Assembly: GCF_900101265.1 (NCBI RefSeq)
Contig: NZ_FMZS01000007.1
Location: 1-64,000, forward strand
DNA from: Massilia sp. PDC64
Lineage (GTDB): Bacteria; Pseudomonadota; Gammaproteobacteria; Burkholderiales; Burkholderiaceae_D
Direction: 5' to 3'
DNA length: 64,000 nucleotides
Each line of letters starts with the position of its first letter. Within the stretch, counting starts at the first letter, position 1. Positions 17,929-26,599 of this stretch are shown here, piece by piece. Under the pieces are notes generated by a model, which was not told the DNA's origin, did not search any database, and was given only the letters and a program-made list of their open reading frames with translations. The translations under genes and the position numbers were made by a program.

Positions 17929-18345
17929 ATGAAACTCGTGGCATCCCAACAGCGCATTCCCGACAGCGACAAGGTCACTGTCAACGTCGGCCTCGTCGAC
18001 CTGGCCCAGGTCGACCTGCTGGTCAACGAAGGCTTTTATTCGAACCGGACCGATTTCGTGCGGACTGCAATCCGCAACCAGCTGCTGGTCCATGCGGACG
18101 CCATCCGCCAGACCGTCGTACGCAAGCGCTTCGTGGTCGGACAGCACCGGTACTCGCGCAAGGAACTCGAACAGGTCGTCGCGGCCGGAGAAAAACTCGA
18201 CGTGCATGTGCTCGGGCTGGCCGTCATCGAAGACGACGTGCCTGCCGAACTGGCCAGCGCCGCCATCGCCACGATCCAGGTCCTCGGCGCATTCATCGCC
18301 AGCCCCGCCGTCCGCGAAGCGCTCGCGGACCGCACCCACACCTAA
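17929..18345 (+). CDS. CopG-family ribbon-helix-helix regulator
   Basis: A 138-residue protein. Residues 15-60 form a ribbon-helix-helix DNA-binding unit (KVTVNVGLVDLAQVDLLVNE, then YSNRTDFVRTAIRNQLL). The C-terminal 75 residues, with LDVHVLGLAVIEDDVPAELA, look like an effector-sensing or dimerising domain, as in NikR-like architectures but without the nickel ligands. It is preceded by a strong AAGGAG site within the palindromic operator and followed after 9 bases by an esterase gene, so it probably regulates both. Confidence 0.85.
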   Translation: MKLVASQQRIPDSDKVTVNVGLVDLAQVDLLVNEGFYSNRTDFVRTAIRNQLLVHADAIRQTVVRKRFVVGQHRYSRKELEQVVAAGEKLDVHVLGLAVIEDDVPAELASAAIATIQVLGAFIASPAVREALADRTHT

Positions 18346-18354
18346 GGAATTCAC

Positions 18355-19455
18355 ATGAAACCGCTCGACCAGTTCCTCAAACAAATGATGGCCTCGGCGC
18401 AGCGCGTCCAGGCCAACGACGCCGCCGGCGCCACCGACATCATCCAGCGCGCCCTGCGCGACGCGGGACTGATGCCTTCACCCGCACAACCCACACCGGA
18501 CAGCCCCGCCGCTTTCGTCGACCTGAATGCCGTGCCGTCCTGGGCCGCCCGTCCGCCGTCCGGCCGGCGCGCGCGCATGCGACGCCCGGCGGCCGATACG
18601 GCGGACAGCACGGCACGCGGCCGGTTCGTCGACGGCGTCTTCGCGTGCGACGCCGGCACGCGGCGCTACAAGCTCTACATACCAGTATCCGGCACGACGG
18701 CGCAGCGTCCGCTGGTCGTGATGCTGCACGGCTGCACCCAGAATGCCGCCGATTTCGCGACCGGCACGGGCATGAACGCGCTGGCGGACGAACACGACTG
18801 CCTGGTGCTCTATCCCGAACAGGACCGCGGCGCCAACCCGCAGGGCTGCTGGAACTGGTTCGACCCCGCGCAACGTGCCCGTGACAGCGGCGAGCCCGCC
18901 ATCCTGGCCGGCATGACCCGCCACGTCATGGCGGAGCACGGGGTCGATCCGGCGCGCGTGTATGCCGCCGGCCTGTCCGCAGGCGGCGCGATGGCGGCCA
19001 TCCTCGGCGCCGAATTCCCCGAGCTGTACGCCGCCATCGGCGTCCACTCGGGACTCGCCGCGGGCAGCGGCAAGGACATGATCTCGGGCCTGCACGCGAT
19101 GAAGCATCCCGCGCGCGGCAAGGCCGTGAAGAAAGGCGTGCCGATCATCGTGTTTCACGGCGATGCCGACGCCCTCGTCCATCCGGGCAACGGCAAGGCG
19201 GTCCTGGACCAGTTCATCGCCGCGCACGGCGGCGCACTGGTGGAGGCAACCGAACGCGGGGACCACGGCGCCGGCCGCGCGTACAGCCGGACCCGCTGGC
19301 ACGACAAGGCCGGCCGGCCCGTTGCGGAACACTGGACGATCCATGGCGCACCGCACGCATGGGCGGGCGGCAAGGCGGCCGGTTCCCATACGGATCCCGG
19401 CGGACCGTGCGCGTCGACGGCCATGCTGGCGTTCTTCCTCGGGCGCGCGGACTGA
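18355..19455 (+). CDS. PHB depolymerase family esterase (type 1)
   Basis: A 366-residue esterase of the LpqC/PHB-depolymerase family. PLVVMLHGCTQNAADF provides the oxyanion hole, GLSAGG the nucleophile (Ser208), FHGDADALVHP the acid, and HAWAGG the histidine. An N-terminal helical segment (LDQFLKQMMASAQRVQAND) replaces a signal peptide, so it is probably cytoplasmic. The substrate could be a polyester oligomer or an aryl ester. It is co-transcribed with the CopG regulator. Confidence 0.88.
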   Translation: MKPLDQFLKQMMASAQRVQANDAAGATDIIQRALRDAGLMPSPAQPTPDSPAAFVDLNAVPSWAARPPSGRRARMRRPAADTADSTARGRFVDGVFACDAGTRRYKLYIPVSGTTAQRPLVVMLHGCTQNAADFATGTGMNALADEHDCLVLYPEQDRGANPQGCWNWFDPAQRARDSGEPAILAGMTRHVMAEHGVDPARVYAAGLSAGGAMAAILGAEFPELYAAIGVHSGLAAGSGKDMISGLHAMKHPARGKAVKKGVPIIVFHGDADALVHPGNGKAVLDQFIAAHGGALVEATERGDHGAGRAYSRTRWHDKAGRPVAEHWTIHGAPHAWAGGKAAGSHTDPGGPCASTAMLAFFLGRAD

Positions 19456-19465
19456 ACCTCCGCGC

Positions 19466-19726
19466 TTACCGGCGGCCGCGGACAGCGGGACGCGTTCCGC
19501 CCCGGTGCTCGATGTGGCGGAACGTGATGCGGCCCTTGGTCAAGTCGTACGGCGACAGCTCGAGCTTGACCTGGTCGCCGGCGAGAATGCGGATGTGATT
19601 CTTGCGCATCTTGCCCGACGTGTAGGCGATCAGCTTGTGACCGTTTTCGCAATCGACGCGAAAGCGCGAATCGGGCAGCACTTCGGCGACGACGCCGTTC
19701 ATTTCGATCAGTTCTTCTTTTGCCAT
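19466..19726 (-). CDS. infA: Translation initiation factor IF-1
   Basis: 86 residues with the OB-fold of IF-1 ([13 protein letters not shown], then [20 protein letters not shown]). It is about 14 residues longer than the usual 72, with a basic C-terminal tail. Betaproteobacteria often have a second, stand-alone infA besides the one in the ribosomal-protein operon; this looks like that copy. The AAAGGAA site is well placed. The upstream region to 20,030 carries stem-loops and a terminator (see leader entries), so its expression is probably conditional. Confidence 0.93.
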   Translation of the reverse strand: MAKEELIEMNGVVAEVLPDSRFRVDCENGHKLIAYTSGKMRKNHIRILAGDQVKLELSPYDLTKGRITFRHIEHRGGTRPAVRGRR

Positions 19727-19782
19727 GGATGTTCCTTTGTGGGCGTGAAGCGGTGGAAAAATGGCAGGGCCGGTGCACGGCC

Positions 19783-19809
19783 AAAAAAAAGCCCGCTTGC
19801 TGCGGGCTT
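19783..19809 (-). terminator. Rho-independent terminator upstream of infA
   Basis: Minus-strand hairpin: stem AAGCCCGC/GCGGGCTT with a short loop, followed by a run of eight T. It lies 57 bases before the infA start, in the infA leader, so transcripts from the upstream promoter would either end here or read through into infA. Confidence 0.8.
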
Positions 19810-20021
19810 CGTTTCAATGTGATACCAACAGTTGAATCGCTGATCTGCCCTTGCTATCTGCAAGGTGCGGAACGTCGGACGCCCGTGCCATCTGCACGGT
19901 GCTCGTTCGTGTAATCGACCAATATATCGGGATGACACCCCAGGCGGCATGCTCGTGGATACCATTACACATGGTATGTCTCGTGCCTTCGAGAGAACGA
20001 CAGGTCCATCGACCTGCCGAT
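19810..20021 (-). ncRNA. Structured leader RNA or small RNA upstream of infA (candidate)
   Basis: Between a promoter-like site and the terminator at 19783-19809 there are four short stem-loops: 20001-20016 (6-bp stem), 19959-19977 (7-bp), 19883-19899 (6-bp) and 19849-19865 (6-bp). The last two share the same design, a 5-base loop spelled CATCT or TATCT on the plus strand, 34 bases apart. No convincing reading frame runs through it apart from a 14-codon frame. It may be an attenuator or riboswitch-like leader of infA, or an independent small RNA. Confidence 0.45.
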
Positions 20022-20027
20022 GCGGCC

Positions 20028-20058
20028 AGTGTAACACGTCGGTACGATTCACGAACAA
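20028..20058 (-). promoter_or_regulatory. Promoter candidate for the infA leader RNA
   Basis: On the minus strand, -10 TACACT (20028-20033) and -35 TTGTTC (20053-20058) are separated by 19 bases. The match is moderate. No better promoter is visible between it and infA. Confidence 0.4.
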
Positions 20059-20131
20059 ATCATTTCGGAGAAACCGCTGGTTGCACGCCGGTGCCGCGCG
20101 TATGATGGACCGATTCGACGACGGAGGACCG

Positions 20132-20368
20132 ATGCACACGAGCGAGCGCCAGCGGCGCAGCGACGAGCCCACGGCCAATGCCGTGGCACGCGGATTGAAC
20201 ATCCTGGAGGTGCGCGATGCCGCACTCGCCAGGAACTACATGCGGCACAAGGACGTGCCGGATCATGTGATCGCGCGCGTCCTCGACCATCCTGAACTGC
20301 GGCGCCGGGAAAGCCCCGCGCAATCCATATCGGAAGCGATCACCCCGTCCACACCGGAAGGCGAGTGA
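20132..20368 (+). CDS. Small hypothetical protein
   Basis: 78 residues, no recognised domain, mostly polar with a helical centre (RGLNILEVRDAALARNYMRH, then DHVIARVLDHPELRRR). The start is set by a strong GGAGG four bases before ATG 20132; an upstream ATG pair at 20102/20105 has none. It is divergent from the infA leader and convergent with the next small gene. The spacing, ribosome site and codon use favour a real gene. Confidence 0.6.
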   Translation: MHTSERQRRSDEPTANAVARGLNILEVRDAALARNYMRHKDVPDHVIARVLDHPELRRRESPAQSISEAITPSTPEGE

Positions 20369-20386
20369 CGGCGCGACACGGGCACG

Positions 20387-20659
20387 TCAGGACTCGGGGT
20401 CCGGATCCGACCTGTCGTGGTCGGTCCCGCCATCGAGGACGGCTGCCGCCCGTTCCTTGCCGATGCTGCCGTCCAGCGACTGCCGGTCTTCCTCCTCCGT
20501 CTCGGGCGGATCGAGCATGTCCGTGACCATCGCCTGCAGTTCCGGCGTATCCCACGGCAGGCCGCCGCGCTGCCTGACGTGAATGTAGTGCCTGATCTCG
20601 CTGTCCTGCTCGGCAGTCAGCGGCAGGCCGCGAAACATATGCGCGGGTTCGGGTTCCAT
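20387..20659 (-). CDS. Small hypothetical acidic protein
   Basis: 90 residues, acidic, no recognised domain. The region LPLTAEQDSEIRHYIHVRQR resembles a regulatory helix, and the C-terminus is Asp/Glu-rich (GGTDHDRSDPDPES). The ATG at 20659 follows GAGGAGG by 7 bases, whereas the earlier in-frame ATG lacks a site. Function unknown. Confidence 0.55.
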   Translation of the reverse strand: MEPEPAHMFRGLPLTAEQDSEIRHYIHVRQRGGLPWDTPELQAMVTDMLDPPETEEEDRQSLDGSIGKERAAAVLDGGTDHDRSDPDPES

Positions 20660-20750
20660 CGTGACGCCTCCTCGACGCTGCAAGCCAGCCTCTCGACGCT
20701 ACGCGCATTTCCCTCATGCGGGCGCACGGCACGCTTATTTGCCGCTTGTT

Positions 20751-22130
20751 TTATTTGCCAATACAGAACCGGCTGAAGATCACCCCAAGCAGATCGTCCG
20801 GCGTGAACTGCCCGGTGATGCTGGACAGCTGATCCTGCGCGAGCCGCAGCTCCTCGGCAAAGAGGTCCAGCGACTGGTCGTCCTGCGCCGCATGGTCGGC
20901 GGCGTAGCGCAGGTGCTCGCGCGCTTGGCGCAGCGCGACGAGGTGGCGTTCGCGCGCGAGGTACAACGACTCGCCCGTCTGCTGCCAGCCGGCGATGCGC
21001 AGCAGTTCCGCGCGCAGCAGGTCGATGCCGATCTTCTCGTGCGCGGACAGGTAGATGTGGACGGCGTCCGCAGCCTGCTCGACGCTCGGCTGGTGGCCGG
21101 ACAGGTCGATCTTGTTCCAGATGCGCACGACGGGCACGCCGGCCGGGAACGCGGCGACGATGTCCTCGTCGGCCTTGGCCGGGCCGAGGCTCGCGTCGAG
21201 CAGGTGCAGGATCACGTCCGCCTTGCCGACCTCGCCCCACGTGCGCTCGATGCCGATGCGCTCGACGACGTCGATGCCCTCGTCGATGGCACGGATGCCG
21301 GCCGTGTCGACGATGTTCAGCGGGATGCCCTCGACCTGGATCGTCTCGCTGACCTTGTCGCGCGTCGTGCCCGCGATCGGCGTGACGATGGCGACGTCCG
21401 ATCCGGCCAGCGCGTTCAGCAGCGACGATTTACCGACATTCGGCTGGCCGACCAGCACGACATTCAAGCCCTCGCGCAGCAGCGCGCCCTGCGCGGCCTG
21501 GCGGAACACGGCTTCCAGCGCATCGACGATACCTTTCAACTGGCCGCGCGCGTTGGATTTCTCGAGGAAGTCGATCTCCTCTTCCGGAAAGTCGAGCGTG
21601 GCTTCGACGAGCATGCGCAGGTTGATCGTCTTCTCGACCAGTTCATGGACGACCTTCGAGAACGCGCCTGACAGCGATTGCGACGCCGATTTCGCGGCGG
21701 CCTCGGTGGACGCATCGATCAGGTCGGCGACGGCTTCTGCCTGCGCGAGGTCGAGCTTGTCGTTCAGGAAGGCGCGGCGCGTGAATTCGCCCGGCTCGGC
21801 GAGGCGCAGGTCCAGGTCGCGGCCCGCCTCCAGCACGCGCGCGAGCAGCATGCGCAGCACGACGGGACCGCCGTGGCCCTGCAGTTCCAGCACGTCCTCG
21901 CCCGTGTACGAATGCGGCGCCTTGAAGTACAGCGCGAGGCCTTCGTCGATGACGGTGCCCGCGGCATCCTTGAACGGCAGGTACGTCGCATGGCGGGGCG
22001 CGAGCTTCGTGCCGGGGAACAGCGCGGCCACGAGGCCGGACAAGTCCTTGCCGGAGGCGCGCACCACGCCGATGCCGCCGCGGCCGGGGGCGGTGGCGAT
22101 GGCGGCGATGGGAGAAGTATCGAGTTTCAT
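20751..22130 (-). CDS. mnmE: tRNA uridine-5-carboxymethylaminomethyl modification GTPase
   Basis: A 459-residue protein with the N-terminal tetrahydrofolate-binding domain ([20 protein letters not shown]), a helical domain, and an inserted G domain: [12 protein letters not shown] (about 226), DTAGI, and NKID. It ends in the family-specific CIGK motif. With MnmG it installs the cmnm5 group on wobble uridine of several tRNAs. It is the last gene of the leftward rpmH-rnpA-yidD-yidC-mnmE cluster typical near proteobacterial origins; a terminator-like hairpin separates it from yidC. Confidence 0.97.
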   Translation of the reverse strand: MKLDTSPIAAIATAPGRGGIGVVRASGKDLSGLVAALFPGTKLAPRHATYLPFKDAAGTVIDEGLALYFKAPHSYTGEDVLELQGHGGPVVLRMLLARVLEAGRDLDLRLAEPGEFTRRAFLNDKLDLAQAEAVADLIDASTEAAAKSASQSLSGAFSKVVHELVEKTINLRMLVEATLDFPEEEIDFLEKSNARGQLKGIVDALEAVFRQAAQGALLREGLNVVLVGQPNVGKSSLLNALAGSDVAIVTPIAGTTRDKVSETIQVEGIPLNIVDTAGIRAIDEGIDVVERIGIERTWGEVGKADVILHLLDASLGPAKADEDIVAAFPAGVPVVRIWNKIDLSGHQPSVEQAADAVHIYLSAHEKIGIDLLRAELLRIAGWQQTGESLYLARERHLVALRQAREHLRYAADHAAQDDQSLDLFAEELRLAQDQLSSITGQFTPDDLLGVIFSRFCIGK

Positions 22131-22152
22131 GGTCGGATTGTAGTGCGAATAA

Positions 22153-22178
22153 AAAAGCCCGTGCGGACACGGGCTTTT
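22153..22178. terminator. Bidirectional-looking terminator between yidC and mnmE
   Basis: An 11-bp perfect stem AAAAGCCCGTG/CACGGGCTTTT with a 4-base loop, flanked by A-run and T-run, lies 18 bases beyond the yidC stop. On the minus strand it ends yidC transcripts in TTTTTTATTC. It also sits just upstream of mnmE, so mnmE may rely on readthrough or its own promoter. Confidence 0.75.
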
Positions 22179-22195
22179 CGGTCACCGGGCCGGTG

Positions 22196-23851
22196 TTACT
22201 TGGCCGGCGCGAACTTCTTGGTGATGACGTACTGCTGCGCCATCGAGATCAGGTTGTTCACGACCCAGTACAGCACGAGGCCGGACGGGAAGAACAGGAA
22301 GATGACCGAGAACGCCAGCGGCATGAACATCATCATCTTGGCCTGCACCGGATCGGCCGGCTGCGGGTTCAGCTTCTGCGTGATGAACATCGAGATCGCG
22401 TACAGGATCGGCAGGATGAAGTACGGGTCCGGTGCCGTCAGGTCGTGGATCCAGCCCACCCACGGTGCGCCGCGCATCTCGACGGCGGCCTGCAGCACCC
22501 AGTACAGGGCCAGGAACACCGGCATCTGCACGAGGATCGGCAGGCAGCCGCCCAGCGGGTTGATCTTCTCGGCCTTGTACAGTTCCATCGTCGCCTGCTG
22601 CATTTTGACCGGATCGTTTTTGAAACGCTCGCGGATCGCCTGCATCTTCGGCGTCACCGTCTTCATCTTGGCCATGCTGCGGTAGCCGGCCGCCGACAGC
22701 GGGAAGAACAGCAGCTTGATCAGGATGGTGAAGGCGATGATGGTCCAGCCCCAGTTGCCGATCATCGAGTGCAGCCAGTTCATCGTCGCGAAGATCGGCT
22801 TGGCGATGATCGCGGCCCACGCGTAGTCGCGCACCAGGTCCAGGCCCGGAGTCACTTTTTCCAGCAGCGACTGCACCTGCGGACCCGAGTACAGACGGGC
22901 GGCGTTCGAGACGGTCGCGCCCGGTGCCACGGTGCCCAGCGGCTCGACGGCGCCGATCGCAAACAGGTTGTTACCCAGCGACTTCGTGTAGATGTCGCGC
23001 GGCGTGTTCGCCGGCGGGATGAAGGCCGAGACGAAGAAGTGCTGCGAGATCGCGATCCAGCCATCCTTCGACTGCTTGGCGTGGTCGGCCGAGCCCTTGG
23101 CGATCTTCTCGAAGGTCAGCTTCTGGTAGTGCTCTTCCGGCGTCCACAGGGTCGGGCCCGTGTAGCTGCTGTTGAAATAGGTGTCGCCTTCCGGCTTCAT
23201 GCCGTCATGCTCGAGCTGGAAGTACAGCGACGGCGTGACCGGTGCCTGGGTCAGGTTCGTCACGTCGTGGCGCACGTCGATCACGTAGTCGTTGCGCTTG
23301 AACGTGAAGGTCTTGGTCAGGCGCACGCCGCCCTGCTCCGCGTCCAGCACGACCTGCACCTGGTTGTTGCCATCCAGCGTGCGCGGGCCCGGACGGACCG
23401 TGAACGGGGTGTTGTGGTTCGGCAGGACGCCGGCCGGGCTGGCGCCGGTCAGGCCCGTCTGCGCGAGATAGACGCGCGGACCGTTGGCCTGGAACAGCAC
23501 CTGGTTCTTCGTCTGGTCGACCTTGTCGCGGTACTTCAGCAGTTCCAGGCGGCGGATCACGCCGCCGGCCGTGTCGATGTCGACTTTATAGACGTCGGTG
23601 GTGACGGTGATGACCTGGGTCTGCACGGGCGCGGGTGCCGCGGGCGTGCCCGGGACGGCGCCGGCCGGGGTCGGCGTTGCTGCCGTCGGCAGATCGTTCG
23701 GCTTGGCCGGGTTCGGTGCCTGCGCGACCTTGGCCGGCGGCTGCGCCGAGAACATCGACTGCTTGCCGTTGGCCACCATCCAGTCGTTCCACAGGACGAC
23801 CAGCGAGACGGCGAACACGATCCACAGGATGGTACGTTTATTGATTTCCAT
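22196..23851 (-). CDS. yidC: Membrane protein insertase YidC
   Basis: A 551-residue inner-membrane insertase. It has an N-terminal anchor (RTILWIVFAVSLVVLWNDW), a large periplasmic beta-sandwich domain (about 60-330), then five transmembrane helices with the conserved region GGCLPILVQMPVFLALYWVL. A Pro/Ala-rich linker follows the first helix. It inserts membrane proteins alone or with Sec. It is 9 bases downstream of yidD. Confidence 0.97.
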   Translation of the reverse strand: MEINKRTILWIVFAVSLVVLWNDWMVANGKQSMFSAQPPAKVAQAPNPAKPNDLPTAATPTPAGAVPGTPAAPAPVQTQVITVTTDVYKVDIDTAGGVIRRLELLKYRDKVDQTKNQVLFQANGPRVYLAQTGLTGASPAGVLPNHNTPFTVRPGPRTLDGNNQVQVVLDAEQGGVRLTKTFTFKRNDYVIDVRHDVTNLTQAPVTPSLYFQLEHDGMKPEGDTYFNSSYTGPTLWTPEEHYQKLTFEKIAKGSADHAKQSKDGWIAISQHFFVSAFIPPANTPRDIYTKSLGNNLFAIGAVEPLGTVAPGATVSNAARLYSGPQVQSLLEKVTPGLDLVRDYAWAAIIAKPIFATMNWLHSMIGNWGWTIIAFTILIKLLFFPLSAAGYRSMAKMKTVTPKMQAIRERFKNDPVKMQQATMELYKAEKINPLGGCLPILVQMPVFLALYWVLQAAVEMRGAPWVGWIHDLTAPDPYFILPILYAISMFITQKLNPQPADPVQAKMMMFMPLAFSVIFLFFPSGLVLYWVVNNLISMAQQYVITKKFAPAK

Positions 23852-23860
23852 TGGTCTTAT

Positions 23861-24121
23861 TCAGGAATGCTTGCAACCGCAAGCGGTTGGTGAGGAATGC
23901 TGCTCCCCGGGACGCGGTACCAGGTCGACGCCGCCGTCGTTCCACGGATGGCAGCGGCAGACGCGGCGCAGGGCCAGCCATCCGCCGCGCGCGGCGCCGT
24001 GGATCTTGACGGCCTCGATCGCGTAATTGGAACAGGTCGGAAAGAAACGGCAGTTCTGTCCGAGCATCGGAGACACCAGCAACTGGTAGCCGCGCAACAG
24101 CCAGACGAGCAACCGGTTCAT
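23861..24121 (-). CDS. yidD: Membrane protein insertion efficiency factor YidD
   Basis: An 86-residue peripheral protein with the YidD signature [28 protein letters not shown] and CRCHPW, including the conserved cysteine pairs. It overlaps the rnpA stop by 4 bases and precedes yidC, the canonical order. The Cys-rich tail (CGCKHS) is a short extension. Confidence 0.95.
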   Translation of the reverse strand: MNRLLVWLLRGYQLLVSPMLGQNCRFFPTCSNYAIEAVKIHGAARGGWLALRRVCRCHPWNDGGVDLVPRPGEQHSSPTACGCKHS

Positions 24122-24573
24122 GATAGTCCCGGTTGCGAACCTGAAGGCGCAACGCCTGCCGCCTGTGGAGCGGCGCCGCTGTTCTTTTCACCTTTGCGCG
24201 GACGCGGCAACTGCGACGCGAACAGGCGTGCCAGTTCCACGCGCAACTGCGCCTTCAGCGCGGACGTCGTCGCCGGACCGTCCTTGCTGTTGACGGGACG
24301 AGACAAGCGGACGATGCAGTCGAGCGCCGGCAGCGGCGTCGTGCGGAACAGTTCGCGCGTCACGCGCTTGATGGTGTTGCGCGTGACCGCGCGCGGGGCA
24401 AAACGTTTGGCCGCGACGACGCCCAGCCGCGCATGAGGCAGGGCATTCGGTCGGGTATAGAGCACGAAATGCGCGGTTTTTTGTGCAGGGCGCAAACGAA
24501 AAACGGATGAAAACTCATCCGTTTTTACGATACGCCGAACGCGCGCAAAGTCGTGCGAACCTTCGCCTGACAT
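24118..24573 (-). CDS. rnpA: Ribonuclease P protein component
   Basis: A 151-residue basic protein with the RnpA core: [16 protein letters not shown], the RNR-like helix [16 protein letters not shown] and the LVKDS-like beta strands. It helps the catalytic RNA process tRNA 5' ends. A Ser/Pro/Gly-rich tail of about 30 residues extends beyond the usual length. It lies between rpmH and yidD. Confidence 0.95.
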   Translation of the reverse strand: MSGEGSHDFARVRRIVKTDEFSSVFRLRPAQKTAHFVLYTRPNALPHARLGVVAAKRFAPRAVTRNTIKRVTRELFRTTPLPALDCIVRLSRPVNSKDGPATTSALKAQLRVELARLFASQLPRPRKGEKNSGAAPQAAGVAPSGSQPGLS

Positions 24574-24607
24574 ATGTCGTAGGCGCGGTCGATGCGGCTT
24601 TCCGGGC

Positions 24608-24742
24608 TTAGACAGCCAGGCGCTTGCGGCCCTTGGCGCGGCGAGCGTTCAGGACATCGCGGCCACCACGGGTAGCCATACGTGCGCGGAAGCCGTGCGT
24701 GCGCTTGCGACGAACGACGGAAGGTTGGTAAGTACGTTTCAT
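24608..24742 (-). CDS. rpmH: 50S ribosomal protein L34
   Basis: 44 residues, with [18 protein letters not shown] and the basic C-terminus typical of L34. It is the first gene of the leftward cluster and faces dnaA across the 354-base intergenic region. Confidence 0.98.
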   Translation of the reverse strand: MKRTYQPSVVRRKRTHGFRARMATRGGRDVLNARRAKGRKRLAV

Positions 24743-25096
24743 GGTGGTCTCGCTTAAAGCAAAATAGAATGCAAAGTGGGCTGAACTCTGGCTGAGTCAG
24801 CATTGCGCCAATGACATTTCGCAGTTGTTAAGCCAGCGTCACGCCACAGCAAAGCTTGTCGCCTGTGTGCCATTTGTTGGATTAACAAGGCGTACGGGCG
24901 GGGAACCCTGAATTATTCAGCATTTTTACTTCAACTGTCAAGGCGGCCGTTGTGTCAAGGTCGCGTTATTGTGCGCCGCAAACGGTTGCGCATGCACGTC
25001 AAGCGTCTCTGTTTCGGTGGAAAATTCCTGTATCGCCTGTGGATAACTTGCGAGAACACAGGTAAAATAGAGTGTTACGCTTAACTTAGTCGATGT
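24743..25096. other. rpmH-dnaA intergenic region, candidate origin of replication
   Basis: A 354-base non-coding gap in the place where many proteobacteria keep oriC or the dnaA promoter. One perfect DnaA box TGTGGATAA lies at 25038-25046 and a one-mismatch copy TATGGATAA at 25096-25104 overlaps the dnaA start. An AT-rich tract at 24910-24940 could be an unwinding element. Only one perfect box is visible, so it may just be the autoregulated dnaA promoter. Confidence 0.45.
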
Positions 25097-26509
25097 ATGG
25101 ATAACTTTTGGCAGACCTGCTCCAACCAGTTGGAGCTCGAGCTGACACCGCAGCAATATACCGCGTGGATCAAACCACTCGTCGCCCTCGACTACGAGGA
25201 CGGCAAGCTGCGCATTGCGGCGCCCAATCGATTCAAGCTCGACTGGGTGAAGTCGCAATTCGCCACCCGTATCACCGCGCTTGCGTCCCAGCACTATCAA
25301 CGGCCCGTCGACGTGCAGTTCGTGCTCGACCCGAAGAACAGCGCGCCGAAGAAACCGGCGTCGTCGGCCCCTGCCCCGATGCCGTCCAGCAGCGGCGCGC
25401 TGGGCATCAACGCCGCCGCCGACAAGACCGTGCCGGAGATGCCCGTCGTCACACCGGACAATGTCATCGCGAACAATCCGCGCCGCGAGCAGAGCCGCGT
25501 CAACCCGGACCTCACGTTCGAGAACTTCGTGACCGGTAAGGCGAACCAGCTGGCGCGCGCCGCCGCGATCCAGGTCGCGAACAACCCGGGCGTCTCGTAC
25601 AACCCGCTGTTCTTCTACGGCGGCGTAGGCCTCGGTAAGACCCACCTGATCCACGCGATCGGCAACCAGGTGATGGCCGACCAGCCGGGCGCGCGCATCC
25701 GCTACATCCACGCGGAACAGTACGTGCGCGACGTCGTGACCGCGTACCAGCGCAAAGGCTTCGACGACTTCAAGCATTACTATCACTCGCTGGACATGCT
25801 GCTCATCGACGATATTCAATTCTTCGGTGGTAAGAGCCGCACGCAGGAAGAATTCTTCTATGCGTTCGAGGCGCTGATTGCGGCGAAAAAGCAGATCATC
25901 ATCACGTCCGATACCTATCCGAAAGAGATCACCGGCATGGACGACCGCCTGATCTCGCGCTTCGACTCGGGCCTGACGGTCGCGATCGAACCGCCGGAAC
26001 TGGAAATGCGCGTGGCGATTTTGATGAAGAAGGCGGAATCGGAAGGCGTGATGCTGAACGACGACGTCGCCTTCTTCGTCGCGAAACACCTGCGCTCGAA
26101 CGTGCGCGAACTGGAAGGCGCGCTGCGCAAGATCCTCGCGTACTCGCGCTTCCACGGCAAGGACATCACGATCGACGTCGTGAAGGAAGCGCTGAAAGAC
26201 CTGCTGTCCGTGCAGAACCGCCAGATCTCCGTGGAAAACATCCAGAAGACCGTGGCCGATTTCTTCAACATCAAGGTCGCGGACATGTATTCGAAACGCC
26301 GTCCGGCCAACATCGCGCGCCCCCGTCAGATCGCGATGTACCTGGCGAAAGAGCTGACGCAGAAGAGTCTGCCGGAAATCGGCGAACTGTTCGGCGGCCG
26401 CGACCATACGACGGTGCTGCACGCGGTCCGCAAGATCGCCCAGGACCGTGCCAAGAACGCCGAGTGCAACCACGAATTGCACGTGCTGGAACAGACCTTG
26501 AAAGGCTGA
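25097..26509 (+). CDS. dnaA: Chromosomal replication initiator DnaA
   Basis: A 470-residue protein: domain I ([20 protein letters not shown]), a Pro/Ser/Ala-rich linker (about 80-130), an AAA+ domain with GGVGLGKTH near 175-182 and [12 protein letters not shown], and a C-terminal DNA-binding domain with [15 protein letters not shown]. It binds DnaA boxes, opens oriC and loads DnaB. It starts the dnaA-dnaN-gyrB run. Confidence 0.98.
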   Translation: MDNFWQTCSNQLELELTPQQYTAWIKPLVALDYEDGKLRIAAPNRFKLDWVKSQFATRITALASQHYQRPVDVQFVLDPKNSAPKKPASSAPAPMPSSSGALGINAAADKTVPEMPVVTPDNVIANNPRREQSRVNPDLTFENFVTGKANQLARAAAIQVANNPGVSYNPLFFYGGVGLGKTHLIHAIGNQVMADQPGARIRYIHAEQYVRDVVTAYQRKGFDDFKHYYHSLDMLLIDDIQFFGGKSRTQEEFFYAFEALIAAKKQIIITSDTYPKEITGMDDRLISRFDSGLTVAIEPPELEMRVAILMKKAESEGVMLNDDVAFFVAKHLRSNVRELEGALRKILAYSRFHGKDITIDVVKEALKDLLSVQNRQISVENIQKTVADFFNIKVADMYSKRRPANIARPRQIAMYLAKELTQKSLPEIGELFGGRDHTTVLHAVRKIAQDRAKNAECNHELHVLEQTLKG

Positions 26510-26599
26510 TGCGTGACCGGGGGCCAAAAGGATGTGCCCCCGATGATTTCTGGCAAAATATTGCGCGAACAACATTTTTACCCATAACCGAGGATATCT

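Noticed and set aside
19708..20202. A 164-codon minus-strand frame spanning the infA leader
   Set aside because: It reads through a strong terminator and several hairpins and has no ribosome site.
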